Assembly: GCA_016858145.1 (NCBI GenBank)
Contig: JAEHOE010000140.1
Location: forward strand, 276,034 to 340,033
Direction of reading: 5' to 3'
DNA length: 64,000 bases
Source of the DNA: Edaphochlamys debaryana
Lineage: Eukaryota; Chlorophyta; Chlorophyceae; Chlamydomonadales
Within the stretch, counting starts at the first letter, position 1. Each line of letters opens with the position of its first letter. The notes below the pieces were generated by a model. It saw only the letters and a program-made list of their open reading frames with translations. It searched no databases and was not told the DNA's origin. This document shows positions 1 through 11,299 of this stretch, one piece after another. The translations under genes were made by a program, and so were the position numbers.

Positions 1-76
1 AGGACAAGTGCGGCCCCCATCCCCGGCCCTCATCTTCCCTCGACAGATCATAATCCGCTACCCCCCCGCCCCCTCT

Positions 77-125
77 CACCCGTGAGCCTCCCGGTGATGA
101 GGCCAGGCAGTAGAGCGGCAGCAGC
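77..125 (-). repeat. Degenerate echo of STT3 exon 5 3' end
   Basis: This stretch resembles 231-285, the 3' end of STT3 exon 5 with its donor. Both contain a GTGAGCCTCCCG block and a GGCAGTAGAGCGGCAGCA block. The intervening bases are shortened here, so the reading frame would not be kept. A GT donor-like dinucleotide is retained. It lies in the intron downstream of the true exon. Confidence 0.8.
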
Positions 126-232
126 CCCTCCCCCTTCCCCCCACCCCCCTTCCTCACCCTCTCCCATGACCTCAGCCCCCCCTGCCCCTAGCAGGATCCA
201 GGATCCGCCTCCCTCCCTGACCCCCTTCTTAC

Positions 233-2874
233 CTGTGAGCCTCCCGAAGAAGATGATTGCAAGGCAGTAGAGCGGCAGCAAGTTGATGATGAACGAGTAG
301 CCGCCCCACGACAGGACCATGTAGCCGTACGCCAGGACCGAGAGTACGGCATCCGCGACGGATCCCGTGTTGACGGTCTGAGGGGGAGGGGGGGGAGAGG
401 TGACGGGGGGGAGGGGGTGGTAGGAGGACGGGAAGGACACGTCCAGGAAGGGAAGTGCCGGTGCTTAGAGTTCAGACCCACTCGAAAAGGAGATGAGAGG
501 GCATCCCTGTCCTGCTTTGCATCCCCCCCCTCTCACGCCCCCTCCACGCCCCCTCCCACACGCCACTCTCCGCCCCACGCCGCCACTCATCCTCTCCTGC
601 CTTCACACTTTGACCTCGCTCCGCCCCCACCCGACTACCCCTTCCCTCTTCCCTCCCCCTTCCCCTCCCCTGGCCCCCGTACCTTGATAAACCAGTAGAA
701 GGTGTTGACGAGCGCAAAGATCGCCACGCCCTCGTTGTCGTACGATCCGGCCACGGATCTGGAGATGTACGACGGCACCATGGCCACGAAGAAGGCGGCC
801 AGCAGGCCGGCGCCGTGGGAGCGGCACTGGGGGAGGGAAGACAAAGGGGGGGGATGAGAGGGGAGGAGCGGATGAGAGACGGAGAGGAAACGAGGGGAGG
901 GGGGAAAGCGGACACCAGCCGGCCAGTAGGCGGCCGAATAAGGTGCCGTACAATGATGGCGGGGGGGGCGGCGGATGGGGGCACCCGACCTCCGTCGGGC
1001 CCTCCGCCCGCTGGGCCAAAGCCCTTGCACGCAGCTCCTTCCCGCGCGGGCCGGGGCCGCTGGCAAGGAGCGCCCCACGGCTCCGCAGGCGTACGCGTGG
1101 CGGGACGGCTTTCCCCTAACCTTTTCCACCGCTTTCCCCCCCCCTCCGAACCTCGACCCTCACCGCTGGATTGTCACACCGTCACAAGGCCCAGCACCCG
1201 CCCTAATCCAGTCCCCAACCCTAACCCTCACCCTAACCCAGTCCCCCGAAGCCAGCTGACGTCCTCCAGCTCCCCGGCCCCAACCCCTCGCATGCCCATC
1301 CAGCGGTGACACTCACGTGCCTCGCCCCCACCCGCAACCCCACCCGCGAGAGCAAGCCGCAGTACGCCAGGGCTCAAGAGACTGCACCCCGCCGTTGTAC
1401 CCACGCACCCTTGCCAACCCTTTCTCCATGCCAACCCTTTCTCCATGCCAACCCTTCCCATGCCAACCCTATGACATGATGTGACCGTCGATGCCTCCCC
1501 CGCCCCCCCCCACCTGCGAGACCAGGGCGCAAGAGGCAGCACCCTGCCCTCGTACCCTGCCCACGCATACCATGGCAACCCTTCCCATGCCAACCCCCAC
1601 GTGGGAATGCCCCCCCCCACCTGCGAGACCAGGCCGTAGCAGGCCAGGGCGCAGAAGGCCGAGAACAGAGGAGCCGTGAACACGCACACCTGCCGGGGTG
1701 GGGGTAGGGATAGGTAAATGTAGGGAAGTTGAGATGGCTTTGAGTCAGGAGGGAGGAGTCAGGGAACGGGGCAGGGGCTGGGCGGTCAGGTCGCGCCGCG
1801 CCCACCAGCGCCACCAAGCCCCGGCCGACAAGACCCCGGCCGCCCCGGCACAACCGCTGCCTCTGCCGCCTCTGCCCCCGTGCGCCCGTGTGTCCCTGCC
1901 TCTGCCGCCTCTGCCCCCGTGCGCTCCGCTGCCCGTGAGCAGCTGCCACGCACAGCCGGTAGAGGGGCAAGGCGGGGTTCTCGTGCCTTGCCCCAAACCC
2001 TTCCCCTCCGACGCACACGCACCTCCTGCACATGGATCGGGATGTTGAGCCAGTGTAGGATCTTGTACATGGAACCAGCCGTGAAGATCAGGCCCTGACA
2101 GGGGGGGAGGAGGGAGAGGGGACAAGAGGCGGACGGCTTTCAGGTAGGGAGGGTGCCTCGCCAGCCTACGGCGCTGACACTATGAAGGCAGCGCTAGCCT
2201 GCCCTGCGGGCTGGTCCAGAGTTGTATGAGGTATAGCGTTGTATACGGGAGCTGAAGCTGTAAAGCCTGTTGCTGGTTGCTGCCGGGACGTCTAGGTGTC
2301 GGCTTCGTAGAGGGGGGGCCGAGAGGACACGCCACCCCTGCCTCCGAGCCAAGCCCCAGCGCAGCGCTGGCGCAGGCGCCACGAGCGTAGGATGCCCCTC
2401 AATATACTGTTATTTCCGCTAGCTCCAGGCGCCTGGAACGGCGCGCGAGCCGAGCTGCCGCGATGCACTTCGCGGCCCAGTCCAGCCGCCCAGGACCACG
2501 AGAGCCGACCATGGCCAGCGCTTCATGTAGAGCATGTGATGCTAGGCGCGAAGCTGATCGCGAATCTACGCGGTGCCCGGTATCCCTTGGAGTGATCTCG
2601 GAGCCATCGCTGCCGCCCAGCGCACCGGGTAGACCGTTCCGCCCACAACACGGCCCAGCGGGTACCAGGTCCGGTCGTCGAACCAGTTCCACATGTCGTA
2701 GAAGCCCTGCTTCGTGAGGAACTGCGTGACTCGGTAGTTAAAGTAGGGATCGAACTCGTGGATAACGGATTCATATTTAACGACGGAGAAGAGGCGGATG
2801 CTAAAGGCTAGGAGACATATCCCCGTCAGGGCCAGGTACTTGAAGGCCTGGCCCAGCTTTGCGAACAGGCGCAT
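233..2874 (-). CDS. STT3: STT3 oligosaccharyltransferase catalytic subunit, N-terminal part
   Basis: STT3 transfers the lipid-linked glycan to Asn in NxS/T sequons in the ER lumen (GT66 family). Five exons with closing phases are seen: 2626-2874, 2023-2094, 1621-1689, 683-826 and 233-377, giving about 226 residues. The start ATG at 2874 gives [18 protein letters not shown], then a first membrane segment. Next come the luminal [14 protein letters not shown] block, which carries the first acidic metal-binding motif, and [20 protein letters not shown], both hallmarks of the family. Exon 4 has [16 protein letters not shown] and exon 5 has [19 protein letters not shown], also diagnostic. The gene continues beyond the left edge after a phase-1 donor at 232, so the catalytic WWDYG region is not visible. 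The introns hold exon-end echoes and minisatellites, listed separately. Identity is very secure; exon limits are inferred from splice sites. Confidence 0.95.
1201..1250. repeat. Short telomere-like CCCTAACCC tract in STT3 intron
   Basis: Interspersed CCCTAA/CCCTCA/CCCTAACCC units lie inside the STT3 intron between exons 3 and 4. The tract is short and degenerate. It does not match the TTTAGGG or TTTTAGGG units known from green algae. Confidence 0.5.
1330..1378 (-). repeat. Distal echo of STT3 exon 3 3' end
   Basis: Read on the minus strand this gives a diverged copy of the exon 3 end (1621-1660), coding [10 protein letters not shown] where the exon codes [10 protein letters not shown]. It is followed by GTGGGG as in the true donor. 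It sits about 280 bp downstream in the same intron. The next conserved STT3 block (exon 4) joins directly to exon 3, so this copy is not needed in the mRNA. Confidence 0.7.
1414..1475. repeat. 17-bp minisatellite CCAACCCTTTCTCCATG
   Basis: About three to four tandem units of CCAACCCTTTCTCCATG, degenerating to CCAACCCTTCCCATG, lie in the STT3 intron. Related units recur near 1575-1600. Confidence 0.8.
1508..1541 (-). repeat. Proximal echo of STT3 exon 3 3' end with donor
   Basis: On the minus strand this reads GCCCTGGTCTCGCAG followed by GTGGGG, matching the end of exon 3 and its donor at 1616-1645. The copy is about 115 bp into the intron and keeps a usable-looking GT site. Confidence 0.8.
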
Positions 2875-3967
2875 GGTGGCCCGTGCCGCTGGAGCGGCGC
2901 CTACGTATGTGTTCGGGCAAGGCTAATAGTGGTGCTGAACGGGTATGGAGGGCAATCGAAGACTTCGGCCACCTGCCCGACCGCGCGATTGGGCCGTAGT
3001 ACGCGTGGGGCCATACCCTCGCGGTGCAATGGAGGCCACCCCCGAATCCCCTCGAGCGCTCGGCACCGTAGCTCCAGGGAGGCCAGAGCCGTGCCGCAGC
3101 TACGCGCATTGTGTGCTCAGCTTGCTCACATCGCCGGAAGCAGTCGTGCGAAGGCGCTCTGCGGGCTGCACCAACACGGGATGTCCCGCCAACCGCTCTA
3201 CTGACGTGCGCTGCCTTCCAGTACCCATCCCTGAGCAGCTGCGTTCTTTGGGAAGCTCAGGACTGACTATCAATGTGTCCAAAAGACAATATACCTCCGC
3301 CTGATGCTGGACTAGCTGGAGCGTGGGTAAGGCTCCAGCATGTAGCAGGGGGCCACGGCCAGGGTCCGCCACACCCGTCGCCCATGGTCCCATCACATTA
3401 TCCACATACCACACACAAGGCGCCTGCACCCTTCCTTTGCTGCTTTACATGCCTCCACTTTCTGCCGGCGCGATGGCAAGCCCAGGAGCCAGGACGCCTG
3501 GGCCCCCCCCCATGCTGCATCTCGCCGCCTGCACGCCACCCCCCACCCCATCTCACCGAGCCAGGCCTGTGAGGCCAGCCAAGGACATCCCGGGCCGCTG
3601 CACAGCCACCCACCCACAGCCACCCACCACACACCCATCCCGCCGCCACAGCTACCGGTACCGAGCTCCTGCTGCTGCCTCTCAGCTGGCGTTGCCTCAG
3701 GGCCCCAGCGAGGCGACCGCGGCAAAGCCGTTGACGCAGGGTGGCAGGGGCCGGCCCAGTCCCGCCACAGGGCGGCGGCAGGGGCCGGGCGGCGGCGCGC
3801 TCAGCTGGAGCAGCCTCCATCTCCAGGAGGAGCCAGGCCGCGTCATGGAAAGGGGGCCTGGCCTGGGCTACGGCCTGCCTCCGCTGGCGGGGCCCGGGCC
3901 GCGAGCCTGGCGGCCCCCCTCAGCTGAAGTTCCCCCAGCCCCAGGAGGTGCCAGGCTGCGGCCCCCC
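2875..3967. other. Intergenic: STT3 upstream region and methyltransferase 3' flank
   Basis: No supportable gene. The right end holds the 3' flank of the methyltransferase, including an imperfect copy of its stop region at about 3909-3930. The left end should hold the STT3 promoter and 5' UTR. I see no clear TATA box. Confidence 0.6.
3909..3930 (-). repeat. Echo of methyltransferase terminal exon stop region
   Basis: CGGCCCCCCTCAGCTGAAGTT occurs here and again at 3958-3978, where it encodes the last residues and TGA stop of the methyltransferase (minus strand). The copy lies about 50 bp beyond the stop. Confidence 0.75.
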
Positions 3968-6900
3968 TCAGCTGAAGTTGCCGAAGAAGTCCTCATCCGC
4001 CTCCTCCGCCGCGGAGCTGTGGGCGGCCAGGGTGTCAGCCTGCAGGGGATCGGGTGGGGGGTTTGGTGGGTGGGGGGTGAGGGGGGGTTTGTTGCTGAAC
4101 GGGATCGTGCCGACGCCAGGGAAACCTTGTATGGATAGGTACATACCGCCGAGTTGACCAAGGGGGGTGGGGGGTGAGGGGGGTCAGGTGCGGGTGGTGG
4201 TACCGGTACTGCGGTAGGGTTGCCTCCTCGCTGGGGGCCGTCCAGAGTTGGCAAGGGCCGCGATCGTTGGAGGGCGCAGGGCCCGGGGATGCCTGCCACC
4301 TGCCCGCACAGAGCACACCTGCACCCACTCCTCTGCCGCTTGCCCCCTGCTAAACGTCCGGTTGCTGCCATGCAAGATGCAACCCCGCCCAGCCCACGTG
4401 GCCCCCCTCCCACGCGCCCACCCCGCCCCTCCCGCCACCACCACCCCACCCACCTGTGCGTCGCTCAGCCGTATCTGCTGCGCCGCGAACAGCCACCGCT
4501 GCAGCTCCAAGTCGTCACACGCACCGGACCCCGCCCCCTGGCCCTGGGCCTGGGCCTGGGCCTGGGCCTGGGGGTCTGCGGAGGGCCCTGCAGGGGGGGC
4601 GGCGGGGCCCCAGCGCTCGCGGCTCCATCGGCCGTAGCTGGTGTCGGGGGTGCCGAAGGCTGCGGGGGGGGAAGCGAGGGGTTGGAAGGTAGGGAGGGGT
4701 TGAAAGAAAGGATGTGGCGAGATGCGGATGGGGTACGGTCGCAGGACGCTTGCACGTGGTACAACGCTGAACAGGCCCCATATCCCCGGATTCAGTCAAG
4801 GTGCACAACCAAAGATCCACGATCCAAGAAGAGGGGGAGGACGCAGGGCGTAACAAGAGGACCTCATCAGAGGGTGCAAGGCTACCCGGGCGGTATGACC
4901 GAAGATGACAGGAGGACCACTGACCGAGTGTTGGGCCCTAGGCTGCTAACACAACACCGCATCCAGCCAAGATCCATGACCCCCGATCCAGGATCCAGGA
5001 TCCAGGATCCACTCACGCAGCGGCGCCCCCAGCAGCCCGCTCTCTGCGACGACGTTCTCGGCCCAGCGGCGGCCGCCCAGGGGCGGCAGCTCGCCCACGA
5101 GCAGGGAGTGGAAGGCGGCGGCGGAGGCGGCGGAGGCCAGCAGCGCAGACACCTCCTGCGGGGGGGGGAAGCGGGAGCGGCCGGGGGGTGAGGCAGGGGT
5201 GGGTGGCAGAGTGAGGGGTAGGGTGAGGGGCTCCAGTGCACCGATCACACGCTGGTGACGGGCAGGAGTGCTTAGGGCAGCACATGTTCAAAGGCAGTTC
5301 CACTTGGATTCGTCTCACACGACCCCTTGGCCCCCACGCGTCAAGCCCCCTCTGCACTCGTCCATCCCGCTCAGGCTCCTGGACGCCCCTCCTCCCCGCC
5401 CCCCCCCTCCCCCCCCCCCACCTGCTCCCCCACGCCCTCCGCCCCCGCCAGCCCCTGCAGCGCCCACACGCTCAGGCGGTCGGCGCGGAACCCCGCCCGA
5501 GCCAGGGCGTCCGCCAGGGCGTAGGGGCCGTCGCCCTGCAGAGGAGGAGGGGGTGGGGGGGGACAGAAAACAGTTTTGACTATGGGAGAGAGGACGGAGA
5601 GGAGGAGGGGGCAGGGGGGGACGGAGAGGAGGAGGGCACAAGGTCGAAGCCAATGTCCGCCAGGGCGTAGGGGCCGTCGCCCTGCATGGTGTGGAGAAAG
5701 GGGTGTGGGGATTGGGGCGGGGGTTCAGGATGGTGGGCAGAAGGTGAACGCAGCTGGCAGCCAGGGCGTAGGGGCCGTCGCCCTGCAGGGAAGGAGGGGG
5801 AGGGGGAGTGTGTGGGGTTGGGGGACTGCTTGAAGACAACGGGGCGACGTGTCCACTCAGCCTCCGGCCTCCCTGACCCCACCGCAGTCGGCCGTCGCTC
5901 TGGCCGCAGCCCCCGTGTCCCGTCCCTCGGCCGCCGGAAACACTCCCGTTCCCCTCACTTGCGTCGTTCACCGGTACGTCCGAGTCGGGTTGGGCGTTTG
6001 TTGTGGGGCCGGGGCGCTCTGCGGCCGGAGCGCAGCCCCGAATGCACGCCGGCAAGCACGCAAAGCACGCCAGCTTCCACCACCGGTCTGCTACTCTACA
6101 CCAGAGTACCCTAGGATTAGCGTCCAGCCGCTCTAGCCTACGCCACTATGTCAGCACAGTTCGCCACGCTGGGACCCGCAACTGGCATCGACGACGGACC
6201 TCGGTGCGCATCGGGCTCGCCGCCCCCTCCCCCCCACCCCGGTCCCCACCTTGAGCTCCACAGGCACCCTCCGCACAAGGCACCCCGGCGGCGGCTGCGG
6301 CCCCACGCGCACCCGCGCCCTGCCAGTGCCCGCCTTGGCCCCCGCCTTGGCCCCCACCGCCGCCGCCGCCGCCCCGCGCCCGCTCGTCGACGGGCCATCA
6401 CCGGCCGCCGCCGCCGCTGCCGCTGGCCCTGCCCCTGCTGCCTCAGACGCCGACGGCGCCGCTGGCGCCGCTGGCGGCGGCGCCAACAGGCTGACGGCGA
6501 TGGCTGCCGCCTCCGCCGACGCCAGCGCCGCCTCCGCCGCGGCGTGCGCCTCCGCCGGCGCCGCCAGGTAGAGGGCGGTGCCGGGGGGCCATGGCAGGCG
6601 GTAGGGGCGGGTGTCGTAGGCGTCACCCACGAGCACCACCTGAGGGGGAGGTGGTGGTGGTGGTTGGGTGGGGTGGAGGGGTGGGGGCTGGGGGGAAGAG
6701 AGCGCGGAGGGATACTGGTTGGAGACGGAGGGGCGTTCCTGCAACCGCCTCCCTCCACCCCCGTCCCCCATCAGGCTCGCCGGCCGCCGCCTTATCATTT
6801 CCCGCTCGACCCCCCCCCACACACACACATACACACACCCCACCCATGACGCATGCGAGCAGCCCTTCACACCCCCCACCTACCCACCCACCCACCCCTC

Positions 6901-7601
6901 CCCCTCCCCTCCCCCACCCCCCACCCCCCCACCTGCCGGTAGTCGCCCTGCGTGATGCGGTTCACCGCCGCCATGGAGGTAGCAGCCAGCAGCAGCCGGT
7001 CGATGTGGGCCGTAGCAATCACATCCTCGGCCTCGTCGCGAGAAGGGATGCCATGGCCTGGCCCCGGCTGTTGCGATTGGGATTGAGCGGGAGCCTGGGC
7101 TGAGGCTGCGGCGGAGGGTGGGGCTGCGGCGGGGTTGGCTGGGGGCGGCAGGGGCCAGGCTGCAAGAAGGGCGGCGTAGGGGTCCTGGAAAAGGGGCCCA
7201 GACTCCTCTGAGCTTGCGGATTCGGGGGCGGGGAAGGAGGAGGCGCGGAGGGTTTCGGCGGCGCGGGCGGCGGCGATGCGGCGGCTGACGGCGAGGGCGG
7301 GCGGGGGCGCGGCGGCGAGGGCGCCGGGGGAGGGGACCACGTGCCCGTGGGCGTGGCTGGGGTCAGCGGCCTGCGGTAGAGGCGGAGGAGAAGGGGTATT
7401 AGTGGTGGCAGGGCTGGAGAGTGAGCGCTGGGGAGATGTCGTGTTGCGGAAGGAGGGAGTGGATGGCGTGGGGAGGATGGAAGAAAGCGCGGGCGACCGC
7501 CCAGCCTGCGCAGCCTCACACGACATAAGAGCGCCCTCCTCGGCCTGCAGCTCCACGGAGACGCAAGCGCCCTGCGTCGATGCAGGGCGCGTGAGCTGCA
7601 T
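3968..7601 (-). CDS. Leucine carboxyl methyltransferase-family (PF04072-like) protein
   Basis: Probable SAM-dependent O-methyltransferase of the LCM/PPM group; substrate unknown. Exons: 6933-7601, 6250-6639, 5422-5535, 5017-5155, 4454-4659 and 3968-4039, about 529 residues, all phases closing. In order: a variable N-terminus, perhaps organellar targeting; SRRIAAARAAET and GPLFQDPYAALLAAW (family N-terminal block); IDRLLLAATSM; VVLVGDAYDTRPYRLPWPPG (SAM-binding motif, family form GAGLDTRAYRL); GDGPYALADALARAGF; VWALQGL; and a DEDFFGNFS C-terminus. Odd points: the acidic residue expected after the second strand (FEVD-like) is replaced by YLAAPAE, and an Ala-rich low-complexity insert follows, so activity is uncertain. 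The start is uncertain: ATG 7601 is chosen, but an in-frame intron or an upstream start at about 7790 in another frame is possible. A small extra exon near 4148-4165 cannot be excluded. Confidence 0.75.
5649..5787 (-). repeat. Two echoes of a methyltransferase exon start with acceptor
   Basis: The acceptor and first codons of exon 3 (5501-5541, minus strand CTGCAG then GGCGACGGCCCCTACGCCC) recur almost exactly at 5649-5686 and 5757-5787, both inside the upstream intron. All three keep or nearly keep the CAG acceptor; the 5649 copy has CATGCAG. Spacing is about 140 and 105 bp. Confidence 0.9.
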
Positions 7602-7657
7602 GGATACACGGACTGCATGCGGCGGTCGTGTATGCAGAAAAGAGAGGGTTGTGTGGC

Positions 7658-7666
7658 TATATATAT
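7658..7666. promoter_or_regulatory. Palindromic TATATATAT between divergent genes
   Basis: The tract lies 57 bp upstream of the methyltransferase ATG (minus strand) and 47 bp upstream of the first dihydrouridine synthase ATG at 7713 (plus strand). It is palindromic and the only AT-rich island here, so it could serve as a TATA element in one or both directions. The role is inferred from position. Confidence 0.45.
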
Positions 7667-7712
7667 GTAAAGAACCACCTTAGAAACAAAAGTAACGTGC
7701 AGGTCGGGGCAG

Positions 7713-10700
7713 GTGGGATGGCTCGTCGCAGGTGCATGGCGGGGCAGCTCTGGCCACTGCAGAGCCCTCGGTGCCGCCTTCTCGGCAAACACGTTATATC
7801 AGCATACCAAAATGACGATGAACACACCAACGGGCATGCTGAGCCGAGGCCGCCCGCACCCGCAATTGCCATTCCCCGCCTCAAGAGCCGGCCACCGAAC
7901 ACAACCCTCTTTACCCCAAGCAGCTTCAACTCACGTGGCGCTAGGAGAAGCAGCAAATGTCACAACCGCGCGCCCAAGCAACGAAAGTGTGGACGTGGCC
8001 CGGCCAAACCCTGGCGGCCTTCCCCGCCAGCCCCCAGCCTTCGCGCCTCTCCAGCTCGGGCCGTCACTCCGGCTCTGGCCGCCCCTGCTGTCGGCTCCGA
8101 TGGCCGGCATCTCCTGCGCGCCGTATCGGCGCCTGGCCTCTTCGCACGGTGCGGCCATGGCGACGGGCGAGATGATCATCGCATCGGCGCTCGTCCATCG
8201 CAACCCCCGTGGCGAGCTGGCGATGAACCGCCGTACCCGCAAGCTCGCGTCCTGGGACCCTCAGGAGGGCGTACGTTCGGCGCAGTTGTATGGCGTGCGG
8301 CCCAGCCAGCTCGAGGAGGTGGGAAGGGCGCGGAGGGGCTTGGCTGGGGCCTTGGGGGGGGGGGGGGGCTGGCACCGACGTTGGCTGAACAAGGGCGGTA
8401 CACGTCACTGGGTGGGGGACGTGGAGGGGTTGAACTTGAGGTTTGGACAGGGGTTTGTCAGGAGTGTATAAATTCCATGCTCGGGTCTGAGGCCAATCCC
8501 ATGGTCTCGTTTTGAGGGCAGGGAAACTTATCGACCCCGCTCTACATGCCGACATGTTTGGGCGTTCAACCTTCCCGCTTGTGGCCGGCTATGTCCAGGC
8601 CGAGGCGAGTAGACGCCTGACGAGCGCACCACCTCGTGTAGTGCGGGGTTCAAACGGATTAATGGCCGGGTGCGAGCCCGCGTGCCGTGGTGCGGTCTGG
8701 TGGTGGAGAGGCGTTGAGGGCTGCACGGAGCCAGACTCGAACATTGGGCCCCCTGGGGGGGGACCACGGGGCTCAGCCCTTTTCCTGCCTTCAGGCAGCC
8801 ACCCTTGTCAGCCAGGAGGCTAGAGACAGGGTGATGATGTGGGGGCCGGGCATGAGATACCCAACCGTCCTGAGGCGGATGGGTACTGGAAGGCTGGCGC
8901 GTGTCCGGCTCAAGGAAGTTCAAGGAGGTTCAAGGGGGTTGGAGTCGGGGTGTTGTTTGGGGGCTAGGTGTGTGGCGCGCGCCCTGCTGCTACCGTAGGC
9001 GCATCGCTCCACCTCAGCATCCGATGAACTGACAGTTACCCACGCTGTCGTACAGGCGGTTAGGTGGTTGGTCAACGAGGCGGGCGTTGATCACGTGGAC
9101 CTCAATTTCGGTTGCCCCGTGCGCAAGATCACGGCGCGGGGGGGAGGCTCGGCGCTGCCGCTCAGGCCTAAGCTCTTCGCCAGGTGCGGGCCTGCAGTGG
9201 GCCCGCCGGGGCCCACGCGCCTGCAGCCGCCACGGCCATATCGCAGCCTAGATGCCTTCGGCGTTACAGGCACGGTTGATTGGGGCTTCTGAAGGGCGTC
9301 AGACAGGCTTCCAACCCTGCCTGCAGCCCTCACCGCGCCCGCTCACCCCACACCGCAGGCTGGTCGCTGCCGCCGTGGCGGGCTCGGGTGGACGTGTGCC
9401 CGTGTCGGTCAAGATGCGGGTGGGGCTCACCCCGCAGCTCCAGACGTTCCTCGAGGTGGGTGCCTGGGTGTCGCCTTGGTCTCTGACAGGGCCTCACGTC
9501 ACCCTGGGAAAGAGTGGGCCCAGAGCTTCTCAATCGCGTGCGTGACACACGTGGTCGACTGCTTGGGGGTTGGGGACGCACGGGTCCGCGGCTCGGTCCG
9601 GAGCTTACCCTGCGGCTCTGTGTAGTTGCCTGGCAGGGCTTGCCCCTACGGAAGTGGTATTTGCAGGTGGGCGGGGCACACGATCAGAGGGCGGCCAGGG
9701 GTGACAATCTCTATCATGCCCTCTGATGCAGGCCGGTCGCATCGCCGAGCAAGAGGGCGCAGCCGCAATCACGCTGCACGCCCGTACGGCAGATCAGTCG
9801 TACGGTCCTCCCGTGGACTGGTCGGCCGTGCGGCAGTTGGTGGAAGCTGTGCGGATCCCCGTCATCGGCAACGGTGACGTGTTCGAGGGGGCGGACGCTG
9901 TACGGCTCATGACAGAGACGGGCTGCGCGGGTGAGATCCGTGGGAGGTTCGCGGAACCTGGCCATGCCAGGCGGGAGAGGATGGCGTGGGTTTGGATGAA
10001 GGACCTGGGGCGGGGAATGGGGAGATGCCGGGATACCGCCTGCGACGTGTGGCCACGCTCATGCAATTTCGAATCAACCTTGTCACCACCTGTCCCACCA
10101 ACCTCCTCGCCGCCCCTCTCCCCACTCCTTCCTAGGCGTCATGGTCGGCCGTGCGGCGCTGGGGCGGCCCTGGGCGTTCGCCGAGGTGGCGGCGGCGCTG
10201 CGCGGGGAGGCCCCCCCGCCGCCGCCCTGCCTGGGGCGGGTGGTGGCCGCCGCCCGGGCCCACCTCGAGGCGGAGGTGGAGTGGTACGGAGACTACGACG
10301 AAACAGAGCGGTGGGCTGTCGGCAGGGGTCGGGACCGGCAGAGGGATTTGCTGGTAGGGGCTGAGGAGCTCAGGACTGCGATGACGTGGAGCAGTGAGCT
10401 GTTAAGCTTCCTGGTTAGGCAACAGAGGCAAAAGGAGTTTGCTGAGAGGGCGAGGACGTGCACAAGGCGTAAGCTGCAGGGGCTGAGGGGCTAAGCTGCC
10501 AGGCCCTGGGTCAGGGACTAAAGAGCAGCGACGAGCGAGACTGAAATACAGAACGCCCTAAGCACCACACGCATGCTTGCTTCCTGTTTCCACTCCCCGC
10601 GGTCCAGGGACTCACTCCTTCGCTTCCGCAAGCTGGGCCTGCTGTACCTGCACGGCTTCGCGACCGCGGGGCCGCTGCGCTCCGCCCTGCTGGCCGCCAC

Positions 10701-11299
10701 CTCCCTGGACCAGTGGAGGGCGGCGGCGGCGGCAGGTGGGGAGGGGCACGCGTGTGTATGGGGAGGGTCCCGATGTCCGGGCCGGGAGGATGCCTTGACA
10801 GCTGCCGATGCACACATGGCGTTCTGGGGCTCACCCGTATCGGGGGGGGCGGTGCCGACTGCCTCCCACGTGCTGACCGTGGGCCCACGCCCCGTGTCCC
10901 TCCCTGCGTCACGTGTGCAGGCGGGGAGCTGTACGACCCGAGCGAGCCCTTCCCCGCCGCCGCCGTACGGCACCCGCGGCTCAAGGGAGGCGGTAAGGAC
11001 TAAAGAGAGGAGAGCTTGCGGGCCAGCCATTCGCGGTTCTACGCGGCATGTTGTCATATGCGCGACGCCCCGCCCCTGTCCCCTTCTGAGCCGTGACAAC
11101 CCGCTTGTGGCATCCCAGCCCCCGCTCCCTCATTTATTCAGTTTGCCTCCTCCCCCGCCCCTTCGGTGCCCCCGAATCCCGCTCCCCAGGCCCCCCCGCC
11201 CGTCAGCGCATGGGCCTGCCCGACGGCTGGCTGGAGGAGGCGGGGGGCGGCGGCGCGGCGGCGGAGGCGGCACTGGACGACGACGCATGCGAGGGCTGA
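7713..11299 (+). CDS. tRNA-dihydrouridine synthase (Dus family)
   Basis: FMN/NADPH enzyme that reduces uridine in the tRNA D-loop. Exons: 7713-8318, 9056-9183, 9359-9455, 9732-9930, 10136-10310, 10608-10735, 10921-10992 and 11190-11299, 504 residues, phases closing. TIM-barrel motifs in order: PLLSAPMAGIS (strand 1, FMN), SAQLYG, VDLNFGCPVRKITARGGGSA with the catalytic Cys, VPVSVKMRVG, AAAITLHART, IPVIGNGDV and GVMVGRAALGRPW (phosphate binding). A helical C-terminal segment RFRKLGLLYLHGF follows. The layout is DusB-like. The N-terminus before about residue 110 is non-conserved and may be a targeting peptide. The internal ATG at 7812 (MTMNTPTG) is an equally good start. The Gly/Ala-rich tail ends ALDDDACEG. 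Confidence 0.9.

Noticed and set aside
472..1129. Long overlapping minus-strand frames covering the STT3 introns
   Set aside because: They run through C/G-rich introns. Only the short splice-bounded parts match STT3; the rest is low-complexity Pro/Arg/Gly translation.
1201..1250. Interstitial telomere
   Set aside because: Too short and irregular, and the unit does not match known algal telomere repeats.
6138..6879. Several >200-residue frames on both strands
   Set aside because: High GC leaves few stops. Only the minus-strand frame with VVLVGDAYDTRPYRL has family motifs and splice-consistent ends.
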